Of a stretch of 64,000 bases of DNA, positions 8,710 through 17,104 are shown in pieces. The stretch is from NCBI RefSeq assembly GCF_000428945.1, contig NZ_AUAX01000001.1, forward strand, positions 310,001 to 374,000, written 5' to 3'. The translations under genes and the position numbers were made by a program. The notes beneath the pieces are model-generated. The model was not told where the DNA came from. It did not search any database and saw only the letters and a program-made list of their open reading frames with translations. The stretch's first letter is position 1, and each line of letters opens with the position of its first letter. The stretch is from Hamadaea tsunoensis DSM 44101 (GTDB lineage Bacteria > Actinomycetota > Actinomycetes > Mycobacteriales > Micromonosporaceae).

Positions 8710-9261
8710 CCACGCCGGGTCCCGGCCGACGTAACCCAGGAACCGGTCGAACTCGGCGGCGTCGTCCGGCACCGGGAACATCAGGCCGAACGCCTTGTTG
8801 GGCCGGTTGACCGGGAACTCGCGCATGATCGCGTACGCGTCGCGGACCAGGTCGGCGTCCGCGGCCACGGGTACGCCGATCGACACGCCGACGTCCCAGC
8901 CGTGGATGACGAAGTCCACGATGTGCATGCTCAGCGCGGTCCGCGCCGGGACCGTCCCGAACCCGAAGACCTCCATCTTCTCGGGGAGGTCCGGCGCCTC
9001 CCAGGCCGCGGTGACCAGGGCGGCCGACTCCGCGTACGCGGGAAGGGTCTCATCGGTGACGAGGTCCCAGATCTCGCCGCCCACGGGCCGGCCCGAGGCG
9101 GCGGCCGCGAAGCCGACGTTGTGGGCGGTCATGTGAGCGAGCAGCTCGGCCACGGTCCAGCTGCCGCAGGGCGTGGGCTTGCCGAGGTGCTCGGGGCGGA
9201 CCTGGGCGACGATGTCGCCGGCGTACGCGAGAGCGCGCCGATCGAGCGCGAACCGATCCAT
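8686..9261 (-). CDS. TIGR03086 family metal-binding protein (DinB/MDMPI fold)
   Basis: A 191-residue four-helix-bundle protein of the mycothiol-dependent maleylpyruvate isomerase-like group. Typical features are the N-terminal PTPCGSWTVAELLAHM segment, with CxW and a metal-ligand His, and the central HIVDFVIHGWDVG segment with more His ligands. Such proteins are thought to bind a divalent metal and often use mycothiol, which fits an actinomycete. The specific reaction is unknown. The 3' end overlaps the protease gene by 24 bp. Confidence 0.8.
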   Translation of the reverse strand: MDRFALDRRALAYAGDIVAQVRPEHLGKPTPCGSWTVAELLAHMTAHNVGFAAAASGRPVGGEIWDLVTDETLPAYAESAALVTAAWEAPDLPEKMEVFGFGTVPARTALSMHIVDFVIHGWDVGVSIGVPVAADADLVRDAYAIMREFPVNRPNKAFGLMFPVPDDAAEFDRFLGYVGRDPAWLPPELEQ

Positions 9262-9513
9262 GCCCCGAGCCTATCCGGCCGACGATCACCCCAGTCGTCG
9301 ACCGCCCGTCTGCTCGATCCACAGCGGCCTGCGCCTTGGCTTTGTCCCGACTGTCCGATGTGCGGATTCGGGATCCGTAATGCTTCGGATCTTGGGTAGG
9401 GCCGGATTTCTACAACTCAGCCGCCGTGGATCACATCCAAGCCGCCCCCTGCCGCCGATTGTCCGCGATGCGGGAAGGATCTTCCGCCAGATGAACCGCA
9501 GTCGCCGTTTCCT

Positions 9514-9660
9514 TGATCGTTTGCGGCTGGGGTGTCATTTCCGGCCCACCTTGCATGATCGTTTACGCGTCCGGTGTAACCAGGAGCCTTCTACGTACTC
9601 CGGAACCGTAAACGATCATGCAGTAGCCGGCCGATTTCACACCTCACCCGTAAACGATCA
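9514..9660. repeat. 147-bp nested palindrome with four TGATCGTTTACG motifs
   Basis: TGATCGTTTGCG (9514-9525) and TGATCGTTTACG (9556-9567) point inward against CGTAAACGATCA at 9607-9618 and 9649-9660. Between them GGTGTCATTTCCGGCC pairs with GGCCGATTTCACACC and CGTCCGG pairs with CCGGAACCG, so the whole stretch can fold as one long imperfect hairpin. No second copy lies in the window. It resembles the other palindromes here in having near-identical outer motifs and a mosaic interior. Confidence 0.75.
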
Positions 9661-9667
9661 CTCCCTC

Positions 9668-9721
9668 CAGGACCGGGACTGGGACCGGGACCGGGACCAG
9701 GGCCAAGGCCAGGGCCAGGCC
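9668..9721. repeat. GGGACC/AGGGCC hexamer array
   Basis: About nine imperfect 6-bp units (GGGACT, GGGACC three times, then AGGGCC and AAGGCC variants) lie between the long palindrome and the 74-bp palindrome. It is noncoding. It probably arose by replication slippage; copy number is likely to vary between strains. Confidence 0.75.
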
Positions 9722-9753
9722 GGGGCGGACCGATCGCCGAGCGCCCCACTCTC

Positions 9754-9827
9754 CGACGATCTTGCGCGAATGTCTCAAATTTCGTCCGTAATGCCCGAAA
9801 AGCCCGAACATTCACGCAAGATCGCCG
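9754..9827. repeat. 74-bp palindromic element, family B copy 1
   Basis: Outer arms CGACGATCTTGCGCGAATG (from 9754) and CATTCACGCAAGATCGCCG (to 9827) are inverted with two mismatches. The other copy at 30234-30307 is also exactly 74 bp, and its interior is the reverse complement of this one, so the element exists in both orientations. It lies 33 bp beyond the stop of the methyltransferase gene. Confidence 0.82.
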
Positions 9828-9860
9828 CAAAGAGCAGCCCGGGAAGGCGGGAGGGGCGGG

Positions 9861-10625
9861 TCAGTGGGCGGTGAGGACGGTGCCGTCGAGGTCGTCGTCG
9901 TGGTCGACGGTCGCCGTGAACCCCGCCCCGCGCAGGATCCCGAGCGCCACCCCCGACTGTTCCACGCTCGTCTCCACATGGAGGACGCCGCCCGGCGCCA
10001 GCCACCGCGGTGCCGTCTCCGCGAGCCGTCGCAGGTAGTCGAGGCCGTCCGCGCCGCCGTCGAGCGCGACCATCGGTTCGTGCAGGCGTGCTTCGGGCGG
10101 CATCAGCGCCACGGCGTCGGTCGGAACGTAAGGCGCGTTCGCGACCAGGACGTCGATGCGGCCTCGCAGGTCCTCCGGCAGAGCATCGAGCAGGTCGCCC
10201 TGGTAGACCGGAACATCCAGGTTGCGCCGGGCGCACGCCACTGAGGCGGGGTCGATGTCCGCGGCGTACAGGTCGATGTCGCCGAGGGTCAGCAGCGCCG
10301 CGCCGACCGCGCCGGTGCCGCAGCAGAGATCGACCACCACCGCGCCCGGCCGGAGGCTCGTCGCGGCCCGCGCCACCAGGAACTCGGTCCGGCGCCGCGG
10401 CACGAAGACGCCCGGCGCCACGAAGATCCGCAAGCCGTGGAACTCGGCCCAGCCCAGGATCTGCTCCAGCGGGTCGCCCGCCACGCGGCGCCGCACCATC
10501 TCCCGCAATTCTCCGGGCGTACGCGCGGCCGCGTGCAGCAGGTCCGCTTCGTCCTCGGCGAAGACGCAGCCGGCGGCCCGCAGGGTCGCGACGGTGGCGG
10601 TGGGGTCGGCATCGGAGAGGCTCAC
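9861..10625 (-). CDS. Putative protein N5-glutamine methyltransferase (PrmC/HemK-like)
   Basis: A 254-residue class I SAM methyltransferase. The SAM-binding DLCCGTGAVG motif is near residue 98. The catalytic-loop motif reads NAPY rather than the NPPY of true PrmC, a known mark of the actinobacterial TIGR03704 subgroup. The N-terminal helical domain expected of PrmC (LLHAAARTPGELREMVRRR..GDPLEQILG) is present. The standard PrmC methylates release-factor GGQ glutamines; because of NAPY this paralogue may have another target. It diverges from the DUF11 gene with only 58 bp between starts. Confidence 0.82.
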   Translation of the reverse strand: MSLSDADPTATVATLRAAGCVFAEDEADLLHAAARTPGELREMVRRRVAGDPLEQILGWAEFHGLRIFVAPGVFVPRRRTEFLVARAATSLRPGAVVVDLCCGTGAVGAALLTLGDIDLYAADIDPASVACARRNLDVPVYQGDLLDALPEDLRGRIDVLVANAPYVPTDAVALMPPEARLHEPMVALDGGADGLDYLRRLAETAPRWLAPGGVLHVETSVEQSGVALGILRGAGFTATVDHDDDLDGTVLTAH

Positions 10626-10683
10626 GAGTCGATCACTCTAGCAACCCCAATTACCCGGCATTCCGGGCATCGTTGGGAACATC

Positions 10684-12381
10684 ATGAGGCACTGGTGGCG
10701 TGTGGTCGGGGCGATGGCGGTCGTCCTGCTGGTGGGGCTGGGCGTACCGGCGCCCGCGTGGGCGGCGACGTTTCCGATCGACGAACCGTTCAGCGGCGCG
10801 ACGACCAACAATCCGGACTGGGTCTTCACCGACCAGGCGCACCTCACGAACGAGGGCGACGGCTGGCTGCGGCTGACCAGCGCCAGCCCCACGTTCCAGG
10901 CGGGCACGGCGGTGCTCAACGACGCCTTCCCCACCGACCTCGGCGTCACCGTCGAATTCGAGTACGCGACCTGGGGCGGCACCGACCTCGGCGGCCACCG
11001 GGGCGACGGGTTCTCGTTCTTCCTCATCGACGGCACCTTCCCGCCCTCGATCGGGCAGTCCGGCGGCGGGCTCGGGTACACCGGCATGCAGGGCGGCTAC
11101 GTCGGGGTGGGCTTCGACGAGTTCGGCAACTTCTCCGGCGGTCTCGGCGGGCCGGGCCAGGCGCCGGACACGATCGCGATCCGCGGCTCCTACGCGGCCA
11201 CCCCGAACTGGGCCTGGCTGACCAACGCGCCCGGCCCGGGCGGGACCGTCGAGACCGGTGACCGCGCCGGTTTCCGGAAGGTACGCATCACGATCACCCC
11301 GAACGCGCCGCACGAGACGATGATCTCGGTGCTGTCGAACCAGGGCGGCGGCACGGACCTGGAACCGGTGATCACCGATTTCAACGTCGCGACAGCTCCC
11401 GGGCAGCCGGTGCTCCCGCCCACGTTCAAGCTCGGCTTCAGCGGTTCGACCGGCGGCGCGACGAACAACCACGAGATCCGCAACCTGCGCGTGACCGTGC
11501 CGACCGATCTCGCTATCACGAAGACCGGTCCGGCGACGGCGAACCCGCGGCAGCGGATCGCGTACACGCTCACGGCGACGAACAAGTACCCGAACCCGGT
11601 CTCGGGCGCGCGGGTCACCGACACGCTGCCCGCCGGGATCACCGACGTCCGCTGGACCTGCACGGCCGGGGCCGGCGCGGCGTGCCTGCAGGCGTCCGGC
11701 AGCGGCACCGTGGACGTCCCGGTGTCCATGGAGGAGAACACGGGCGTCACCGTCACGGTCACCGGGACGGTTCCGGAAGAGGCGGCTGAGACCACCATCC
11801 ACGACTCCGCCGAGATCGTGCCGCCGGAGGACCGTACGGACCTGGATCCGAGCAACAACACGTCCACGTGGGACACGGACGTGAACCCGTTCATGGATCT
11901 CGTGACGGCGAAGGAGCTCACCAGCACCTCGCCGCTCGTCTTCGGCAAGTCCGCCGCGTACACCGTGCATGTGGTGAACAAGGGGCCCGACGTGGCGCGC
12001 GGGGTCGTCGTGACCGACGACCTGCCCGCCGCCTTCGCGACGGCGAGCGCGCCGGGGTGCGCGCTGAGCGGGCGGAAGCTGACCTGCGAGGTCGGCGACC
12101 TGGCCGTGGACGAGACGCGGACCTTCGCCGTCACGGCCTCGGTGACCGGCGACGCGGACGCGTGCCGCGGGGGCGTGACCCAGACGGCGACGGCGGCCGG
12201 CACGAACTCCGACCGTACGCCGGACGACGCCACCGCCTCGGTCACGACGCCGTGCACCGTGCCGATCAACGCGGCCGTGACGATCCCCGTCACCGGTACG
12301 CCGCTCCTCCCGCTCCTCTACGCGGGACTGGCCCTCATGGTGCTCGGCGCCCTGCTGCTGTACGCCCTGCGGCGCGGCTGA
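10684..12381 (+). CDS. Secreted wall-associated protein: L-type lectin-like domain plus DUF11 repeats
   Basis: A 565-residue surface protein. Signal peptide 1-27 (APAWA-AT); a beta-sandwich L-type lectin-like domain at about 30-280 (GDGFSFFLIDG, GGYVGVGFDEFGN); two DUF11 immunoglobulin-like repeats from about 281 to 510 with the usual DLAITKTGP and VVTDDLPAAF openings; then a sortase-signal-like tail with VTGTP at about 535-540, a hydrophobic helix and RRG at the end. VTGTP departs from LPxTG, so sortase anchoring is likely but not certain; otherwise the tail is a membrane anchor. It may bind glycans at the hyphal surface. Confidence 0.78.
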   Translation: MRHWWRVVGAMAVVLLVGLGVPAPAWAATFPIDEPFSGATTNNPDWVFTDQAHLTNEGDGWLRLTSASPTFQAGTAVLNDAFPTDLGVTVEFEYATWGGTDLGGHRGDGFSFFLIDGTFPPSIGQSGGGLGYTGMQGGYVGVGFDEFGNFSGGLGGPGQAPDTIAIRGSYAATPNWAWLTNAPGPGGTVETGDRAGFRKVRITITPNAPHETMISVLSNQGGGTDLEPVITDFNVATAPGQPVLPPTFKLGFSGSTGGATNNHEIRNLRVTVPTDLAITKTGPATANPRQRIAYTLTATNKYPNPVSGARVTDTLPAGITDVRWTCTAGAGAACLQASGSGTVDVPVSMEENTGVTVTVTGTVPEEAAETTIHDSAEIVPPEDRTDLDPSNNTSTWDTDVNPFMDLVTAKELTSTSPLVFGKSAAYTVHVVNKGPDVARGVVVTDDLPAAFATASAPGCALSGRKLTCEVGDLAVDETRTFAVTASVTGDADACRGGVTQTATAAGTNSDRTPDDATASVTTPCTVPINAAVTIPVTGTPLLPLLYAGLALMVLGALLLYALRRG

Positions 12382-12383
12382 GC

Positions 12384-13553
12384 TCAGGCGGCCGCCTCGC
12401 GGGCGAGGGCGGTGAACTCGGCCCGGCCGCCCGCGAACAGGAAGTCGGAGTTCTGGGTGAGCGCGATCGCGGTGAGATCGAGACTCGGATCGTTGAACCA
12501 GACCGTGCCGTAGCCGCCGTCCCAGCCGTAGTGGTTCGGGACGGCGGCCATGCCGAGCCCCCAGCCCTTGGGCTCCAGCAGGAGATCCGCCGAGGCGATC
12601 TGCTCGCGGGTCAGGCGGTTGGTCGTCAGCGCCGCGACCGACGCCTCGGCGAGCAGACGCCGTCCCTTGTGGACACCGTTACGCGCCAGCAGCCGGCCGA
12701 AGGCGAGGAAGTCGTCGGCGGTGGACAGCAGCCCGGCCGCGGCCGACGGGAACACCGGCCGGTCGAGCCAGTCCTGCGGGGGTGAGGCCGGCTGCAGGGT
12801 CACCTTGCCGGTCGCGAAGTCGGTCATGTAGTAGCCCGGGATCCGCCCGATGTTCTCCGGCGCCGTGAAGAACCCGGTCTCCGTCATGCCCAGCGGCTCG
12901 AAGAGCTTGTCCCGCAACAACTCCGGCAGCGGTACGCCGGCCGCCCGGGCCAGCAGCACGCCGAGGACGAGCGCGCCGGTGTTGTACTGCCACCGTTCCC
13001 CGGGCTGGTACATGAGCGGCAGCGACCCGAAGAGCTTGATCCACTCATCCGGCGGGTGCGGCGTACGCGGGTCCGGCTCGGCCAGGGTCAGCCGCATCTC
13101 CTCGGCCGCCGTCACGATCGGGAACCGCGGGTTGTACTCCGGTTCCATGAGCAGGCCGTGGCCGAGCCGGAAGGTCAGCAGGTCCTCGACCGTGATCGGC
13201 CGCCGGGCGGGCACGGTCTCGTCGAGCGGCCCGTCCACCCGCGCCAGTACGCGCCGGTCCGCCAGTTCGGGCAGCAGCCGGTCGACCGGTTCGTCCAGAG
13301 TGAACAGTCCGTCCTCGACCAGCATCAGGGCGACGGTCGCGACGACGGGTTTCGTGAGGGACGCGATCCGGAAGACGGTGTCGCGGGCCATCGGGCGCTC
13401 GTCGCCGAACGCGTACGCGCCGATGGCGTCGACGTGGACCTCGTCGCCGCGGGCGAGCACCGTCACGAGCCCGGGCAGTTCCCCGCGCTCGACCCGGCCG
13501 GCCAGGGCGTCGTGCAGCCGGGCGAGCCCGGCGGAGGTGAAAGCCTCGGTCAT
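12384..13553 (-). CDS. Serine hydrolase, class C beta-lactamase/esterase family
   Basis: A 389-residue protein with the penicillin-binding-protein-like fold. The nucleophile motif SLTK is at 65-68 and a second motif is YNT in the WQYNTG segment, with a long tail typical of the EstB/LACTB group. There is no signal peptide, so it is probably a cytosolic esterase or peptidase rather than a resistance enzyme. ATG 13553 overlaps the stop of the upstream MgtC gene in an ATGA arrangement with AGGAG before it, so the two are translationally coupled. Confidence 0.85.
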   Translation of the reverse strand: MTEAFTSAGLARLHDALAGRVERGELPGLVTVLARGDEVHVDAIGAYAFGDERPMARDTVFRIASLTKPVVATVALMLVEDGLFTLDEPVDRLLPELADRRVLARVDGPLDETVPARRPITVEDLLTFRLGHGLLMEPEYNPRFPIVTAAEEMRLTLAEPDPRTPHPPDEWIKLFGSLPLMYQPGERWQYNTGALVLGVLLARAAGVPLPELLRDKLFEPLGMTETGFFTAPENIGRIPGYYMTDFATGKVTLQPASPPQDWLDRPVFPSAAAGLLSTADDFLAFGRLLARNGVHKGRRLLAEASVAALTTNRLTREQIASADLLLEPKGWGLGMAAVPNHYGWDGGYGTVWFNDPSLDLTAIALTQNSDFLFAGGRAEFTALAREAAA

Positions 13554-14077
13554 CTCCTGACCGTAGCCTGACCCGGGACGGTCTTCAGCGCTTCCTTCAC
13601 CTCCGCGGCGGGTACGGGGTGGACCGGATCGTCGTCGTTCGCGAAGTGGTGCGCCCACCGCGCCGCGTCGAGCACCCGCAGGAAGGGCACGTAGCGCAGC
13701 TCCAGGGTGAGCAGCACCAGCGCCGTCGCGACGATCGCGATGAGAGTGTCACCCTGCCCGGCGGCCGCTCCGATCGCGGCGCAGGCGAGGATCGCCGCCG
13801 CCGTGGTCACGCCGTGCACCACCGGGTACGCGATCTCGCCCTGCCGGAACAGCACGCCGGCCCCGATGAAGCCGACGCCGGTGATGGCTCCGGTGAGGAT
13901 GGTCGGCGCCCCGTTGGCCGACAGTACGCCGATCACGGCGGCCCCCGTGCCGATGAGCGCGAAGGTGCGGTCGCCCGCGACGGAGCCGCGCAGCTGCCGC
14001 TCGAAGCCGAGGACGAACGAGAGCACGAAGGCGAGCAGGACGTGCAGGCCGATCAGAACATGGGCGTGGGAGAGCAT
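13550..14077 (-). CDS. MgtC/SapB family inner-membrane protein
   Basis: A 175-residue protein with four to five hydrophobic helices and the MgtC signature (LGFERQLRGS...TFALIGTGAA, then TGVGFIGAGVLFRQG). MgtC proteins help growth at low magnesium and modulate membrane ATP synthase in pathogens; in soil actinomycetes the role is unclear. ATG 14077 fits the hydrophobic N-terminus; a longer TTG start at 14113 is less likely. Its stop overlaps the start of the serine hydrolase, forming an operon. Confidence 0.85.
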   Translation of the reverse strand: MLSHAHVLIGLHVLLAFVLSFVLGFERQLRGSVAGDRTFALIGTGAAVIGVLSANGAPTILTGAITGVGFIGAGVLFRQGEIAYPVVHGVTTAAAILACAAIGAAAGQGDTLIAIVATALVLLTLELRYVPFLRVLDAARWAHHFANDDDPVHPVPAAEVKEALKTVPGQATVRR

Positions 14078-14190
14078 GGGCCGATTCCACTCGGGGTACC
14101 GGGCCGGGATCAAGCCACCGAACAGGCATCATCGGTGACGATTCCCCGACCGTCCGCGTGGGTAAGCCCGCGGACGGGAGGTGACCGTCG

Positions 14191-14445
14191 ATGCTCACAC
14201 AGTACGAACGAGACCGTCTCGCGGAGATCGAGCGGTTTCTGGTGACCGAGGACCCGGCCTTCGCCCGGCGCATGCGTACGCCGAGACGGCCGGTGTCCCT
14301 CGTCCTGCTCGCGGTCGCGCTCTGGGCGGCCGCGCTGATCGTCTCCGTCCTCGCCGGCGTGGTCGCCGTGGTGGTCACCCTCGGCGTCCTGATCACGGTG
14401 GAGGTGGGCTGGCAGCTGTACCGCCGAGCCCACCGCGCACCGTGA
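14191..14445 (+). CDS. DUF3040 family small membrane protein
   Basis: An 84-residue protein with the DUF3040 N-terminal pattern LTQYERDRLAEIERFL..EDPAFARRM followed by two adjacent hydrophobic helices (about 34-68). The family is almost limited to actinobacteria and its role is unknown. A strong GGAGGTG ribosome site precedes the ATG. It stands alone, divergent from the MgtC gene and convergent with secA2. Confidence 0.85.
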   Translation: MLTQYERDRLAEIERFLVTEDPAFARRMRTPRRPVSLVLLAVALWAAALIVSVLAGVVAVVVTLGVLITVEVGWQLYRRAHRAP

Positions 14446-14451
14446 TCCCGC

Positions 14452-16866
14452 TCAGCTCGGCGGGTTGGACGAAACCCCGAACACCGCCCGGGCGGCCGCC
14501 GAGATGAAGCGCTCGATCTCGCTGCCGAACGGGTTCTCGTGGACCATGTAGGTCCAGGTGGTGGAGGGGCGCACGAGGCCCTCGTCGTCCGGCGTCCAGC
14601 CCTCGCTGAGATCCGCCTCGGCGAACGTCTCGACCGTCTTGGTCTGCGTGTCGTCCAGGAACTCCTTGAACGCCGGGATCGCGACCCGGTGGAACTCGTC
14701 GAGCGGGTCCTGCCGGCCGAGCGCCCGCAGGTGCACGCCCTCGCGCACGTCGGCGAGCATCGCCAGGTGGTCGGCCCAGCCGCGGTCGAGGTGGGCCAGC
14801 CCGATCAGCCGGGCCGCCTCCTCCGTCCGCTCCTCGCCGAGCAGCTCGACGACCTCGTCGTAGCGCTCCTTGTCCGCGTCGCGTACCCACTGGGCGGCCA
14901 GGTCGCCGGCGAGGATCTCCAGCCGCCGGAACGCCAGCTGCTGGCGCTGCCGCTCGATGAGTACGCCGTACCGCCAGGTGTTGCGGTGGATCTCGAAGGC
15001 GACGCCCTCGGAGACCTTCTGGGCGTGGCTGACGGCACGGTCCACGGCCGGCCCGGTCATCCGCCCGTCGCCCGCGGTACGCCCGTCGAACGGCTCGCCG
15101 TTGCGCACGATCAGGGTGTCCTCGGGGCTGACGAAGAAGACCGAGCCGCCGGGGTCGCCCTGCCGGCCGGCGCGGCCGCGCAGCTGGTCGTCGACGCGGC
15201 GGCTGTTGTGCCGGCCCGACCCGATGACGAGCAGGCCGCCCAGGTCGACGACGGCGTCCCGGTCGGTCTCGCCCCGGCCGCCGAGCCGGATGTCGGTACC
15301 CCGGCCGGCCATCTGGGTCGAGACGGTCACCCGGCCCAGGCCGCCGGCCTCGGCGATGATCTTCGCTTCGCTCGCGTCGTTCTTCGCGTTGAGCACGACG
15401 CACTCGATGTCCTTGGCCCGCAGCGCGGCCGCGAGGCGCTCCGACTCGGCGACGTCCAGCGTGCCGATGAGCACCGGCCGGCCCACCTCGTGGGCGGCCG
15501 CGACCTCGGCGATGATCGCGTCTTCCTTCTCCTCGGCCGTGACGTAGACCCGGTCGGCCTCGTCGATGCGGATCGAGGGCGTGTTCGGCGGGATCACGGC
15601 GACCTCGAGGCGGTAGAACTCCCGCAGCTCGTCACCGATGTTCACGGCGGTACCGGTCATGCCGCAGACCGTCGGGTAGAGGCCGATGAACCCCTGCACG
15701 GTGATGGTCGCGAGGACCTCGCCCTCGGCGGTGGGCGTCAGGCCCTCCTTCGCCTCCACCGCCGCCTGCAGGCCGTCCGGCCACCGGCGGCGCTGGGCGA
15801 TCCGGCCGCGGAAGCCGTCGACCAGCTGCACCTTGCCGTCCCGGACGATGTAGTCGACGTCCAGCGTCAGCAGCGCCCGCGCGTGCAGCGCCAGGTTCAC
15901 CGCCGTCAGCTTCTCCAGGTTCTCCGGGGCGTAGAGGTCGATGCCGCCGTACGCCTTCTCGACCATCAGCGCGCCGGCCTCGGTCAGCTGGACGTTGCGA
16001 CCGTCCTCGATCCCCTCGAAGTCCCGGCCGGGCTGCATCGCGGCGACGAGCGTGGCCGCCGAGGCCGCCGGGGAGACCGAGTCGTCGAAGCTGCCCGCCA
16101 GCACCAGCGGTACGCGTGCCTCGTCGATGAGCACCGAGTCGGCCTCGTCCAGGATGAGCGTCGGCAGGCCGGGCATGACCTCGTCACCGGCGTCGAGGAC
16201 GAGTTGGTCGCGCAGGAAGTCGAAACCGACCTCGCTGACCGATACGTAACAGACGTCCCGCGCGTACGCCTCCAGGCGCTCGTCGTGGGTGCTGTCCTCG
16301 CCGACCGAGCCGACGCTCAGGCCGAGCAGCCCGTAGACCGGGCCCATCCATTCGGCGTCGCGGCGGGCGAGGTAGTCGTTGACCGTGAGGATCTGCACCC
16401 GGGAGCCGCGGGCGACATAGCCGTACGCGGCGATCGCGGCCGCCAGGGTCTTGCCCTCGCCGGTGGCCATCTCGACGATCGTGCCGGCCAGCATGGCCAT
16501 GGCGCCGAGGAGCTGGACGTCGAACGCCCGCTCGTCGAGGGCGCGGCGGCCGGCCTCGCGGCCCAGCGCGCAGATCTCGACGAGGTCGTCGTCGTCGATG
16601 AGGACCGCCTGACGGCGGCTCGTGGCGTCGGTGTACGCCTCCATGTCCGTTCCGGCGCCGCTCCTGTGCACGTCGGCGGCTTTGGTGAGGCGTTCCCGCA
16701 GCGCGCCCGCGCGCTCGGTCAGCTCCTCGTCGGACAGCGCGCCGAGCTCCTCCTCCAGGGCCTCGATCCGGGGCAGGAGTGCCTCCGAGGGCGCGAGGCT
16801 GACGGTGGCTCCGGGGCGCTGCATGAATGTCTGCAGCTTCTGCTTCAACTTGTCGGCGAGACCCAT
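14452..16866 (-). CDS. secA2: Accessory preprotein translocase ATPase SecA2
   Basis: An 804-residue SecA paralogue that drives export of a subset of proteins through SecYEG. Walker A is MATGEGKT at 133-140, followed by LDEADSVLIDEAR (DEAD box) and the helicase-like second domain with MAGRGTDI. It lacks the extended C-terminal linker and zinc-binding SEC-C tail of SecA1 and has the length usual for actinobacterial SecA2. ATG 16866 gives the expected MGLADKLKQKL start; the frame stays open upstream but runs through a repeat element. No accessory secretion genes are adjacent. Confidence 0.9.
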   Translation of the reverse strand: MGLADKLKQKLQTFMQRPGATVSLAPSEALLPRIEALEEELGALSDEELTERAGALRERLTKAADVHRSGAGTDMEAYTDATSRRQAVLIDDDDLVEICALGREAGRRALDERAFDVQLLGAMAMLAGTIVEMATGEGKTLAAAIAAYGYVARGSRVQILTVNDYLARRDAEWMGPVYGLLGLSVGSVGEDSTHDERLEAYARDVCYVSVSEVGFDFLRDQLVLDAGDEVMPGLPTLILDEADSVLIDEARVPLVLAGSFDDSVSPAASAATLVAAMQPGRDFEGIEDGRNVQLTEAGALMVEKAYGGIDLYAPENLEKLTAVNLALHARALLTLDVDYIVRDGKVQLVDGFRGRIAQRRRWPDGLQAAVEAKEGLTPTAEGEVLATITVQGFIGLYPTVCGMTGTAVNIGDELREFYRLEVAVIPPNTPSIRIDEADRVYVTAEEKEDAIIAEVAAAHEVGRPVLIGTLDVAESERLAAALRAKDIECVVLNAKNDASEAKIIAEAGGLGRVTVSTQMAGRGTDIRLGGRGETDRDAVVDLGGLLVIGSGRHNSRRVDDQLRGRAGRQGDPGGSVFFVSPEDTLIVRNGEPFDGRTAGDGRMTGPAVDRAVSHAQKVSEGVAFEIHRNTWRYGVLIERQRQQLAFRRLEILAGDLAAQWVRDADKERYDEVVELLGEERTEEAARLIGLAHLDRGWADHLAMLADVREGVHLRALGRQDPLDEFHRVAIPAFKEFLDDTQTKTVETFAEADLSEGWTPDDEGLVRPSTTWTYMVHENPFGSEIERFISAAARAVFGVSSNPPS

Positions 16867-16974
16867 GCCACACACAGTACCGAGCCTTCCTGGAAACGAC
16901 CGCCCCCGGCCGGGCCAGTCCAGCGACCGGGAACGATATGACCCCTCCCCCGCCCTCCCGTCCGCTTCGCCCGC

Positions 16975-17057
16975 CCAAGATCCCGTTTGGATCACGGTTG
17001 CCGCCCGAATCATGGGCCAAGATTCGGGTGATTTCCCTGATCCAAACGGGATCTTGG
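16975..17057. repeat. 83-bp palindromic element, family A copy 2 (inverted)
   Basis: The outer arms match copy 1, but the interior is flipped: the right half GATTCGGGTGATTTCCC is the exact reverse complement of the left half of copies 1, 3 and 4. The left half here (GGTTGCCGCCCGAATC) has drifted. It lies between the 3' end of the Pnkp gene and the 5' end of secA2, both on the minus strand, 47 bp past the Pnkp stop. Confidence 0.85.
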
Positions 17058-17104
17058 GGCGGGGCACGCGGGAGCCCGAGCGGGGCACAGGGTGCCCCGG
17101 GGGT

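Larger units (their letters stand above)
9262..9860. other. 600-bp intergenic region dense in palindromes and short repeats
   Basis: No credible gene is seen between the TIGR03086 and methyltransferase genes, which both run on the minus strand. The stretch holds, in order, a degenerate copy-like segment (GGATCCGTAATGCTTCGGATC near 9370), a 147-bp nested palindrome, a GGGACC-type hexamer array, and a 74-bp palindrome. It is locally AT-richer than the genes. It looks like a landing zone or nursery for small repeat elements. Confidence 0.7.

Noticed and set aside
9370-9410. A third complete family A or B palindrome near GGATCCGTAATGCTTCGGATC.
   Set aside because: It shares short words but lacks matching arms and length; it is at most a decayed remnant.
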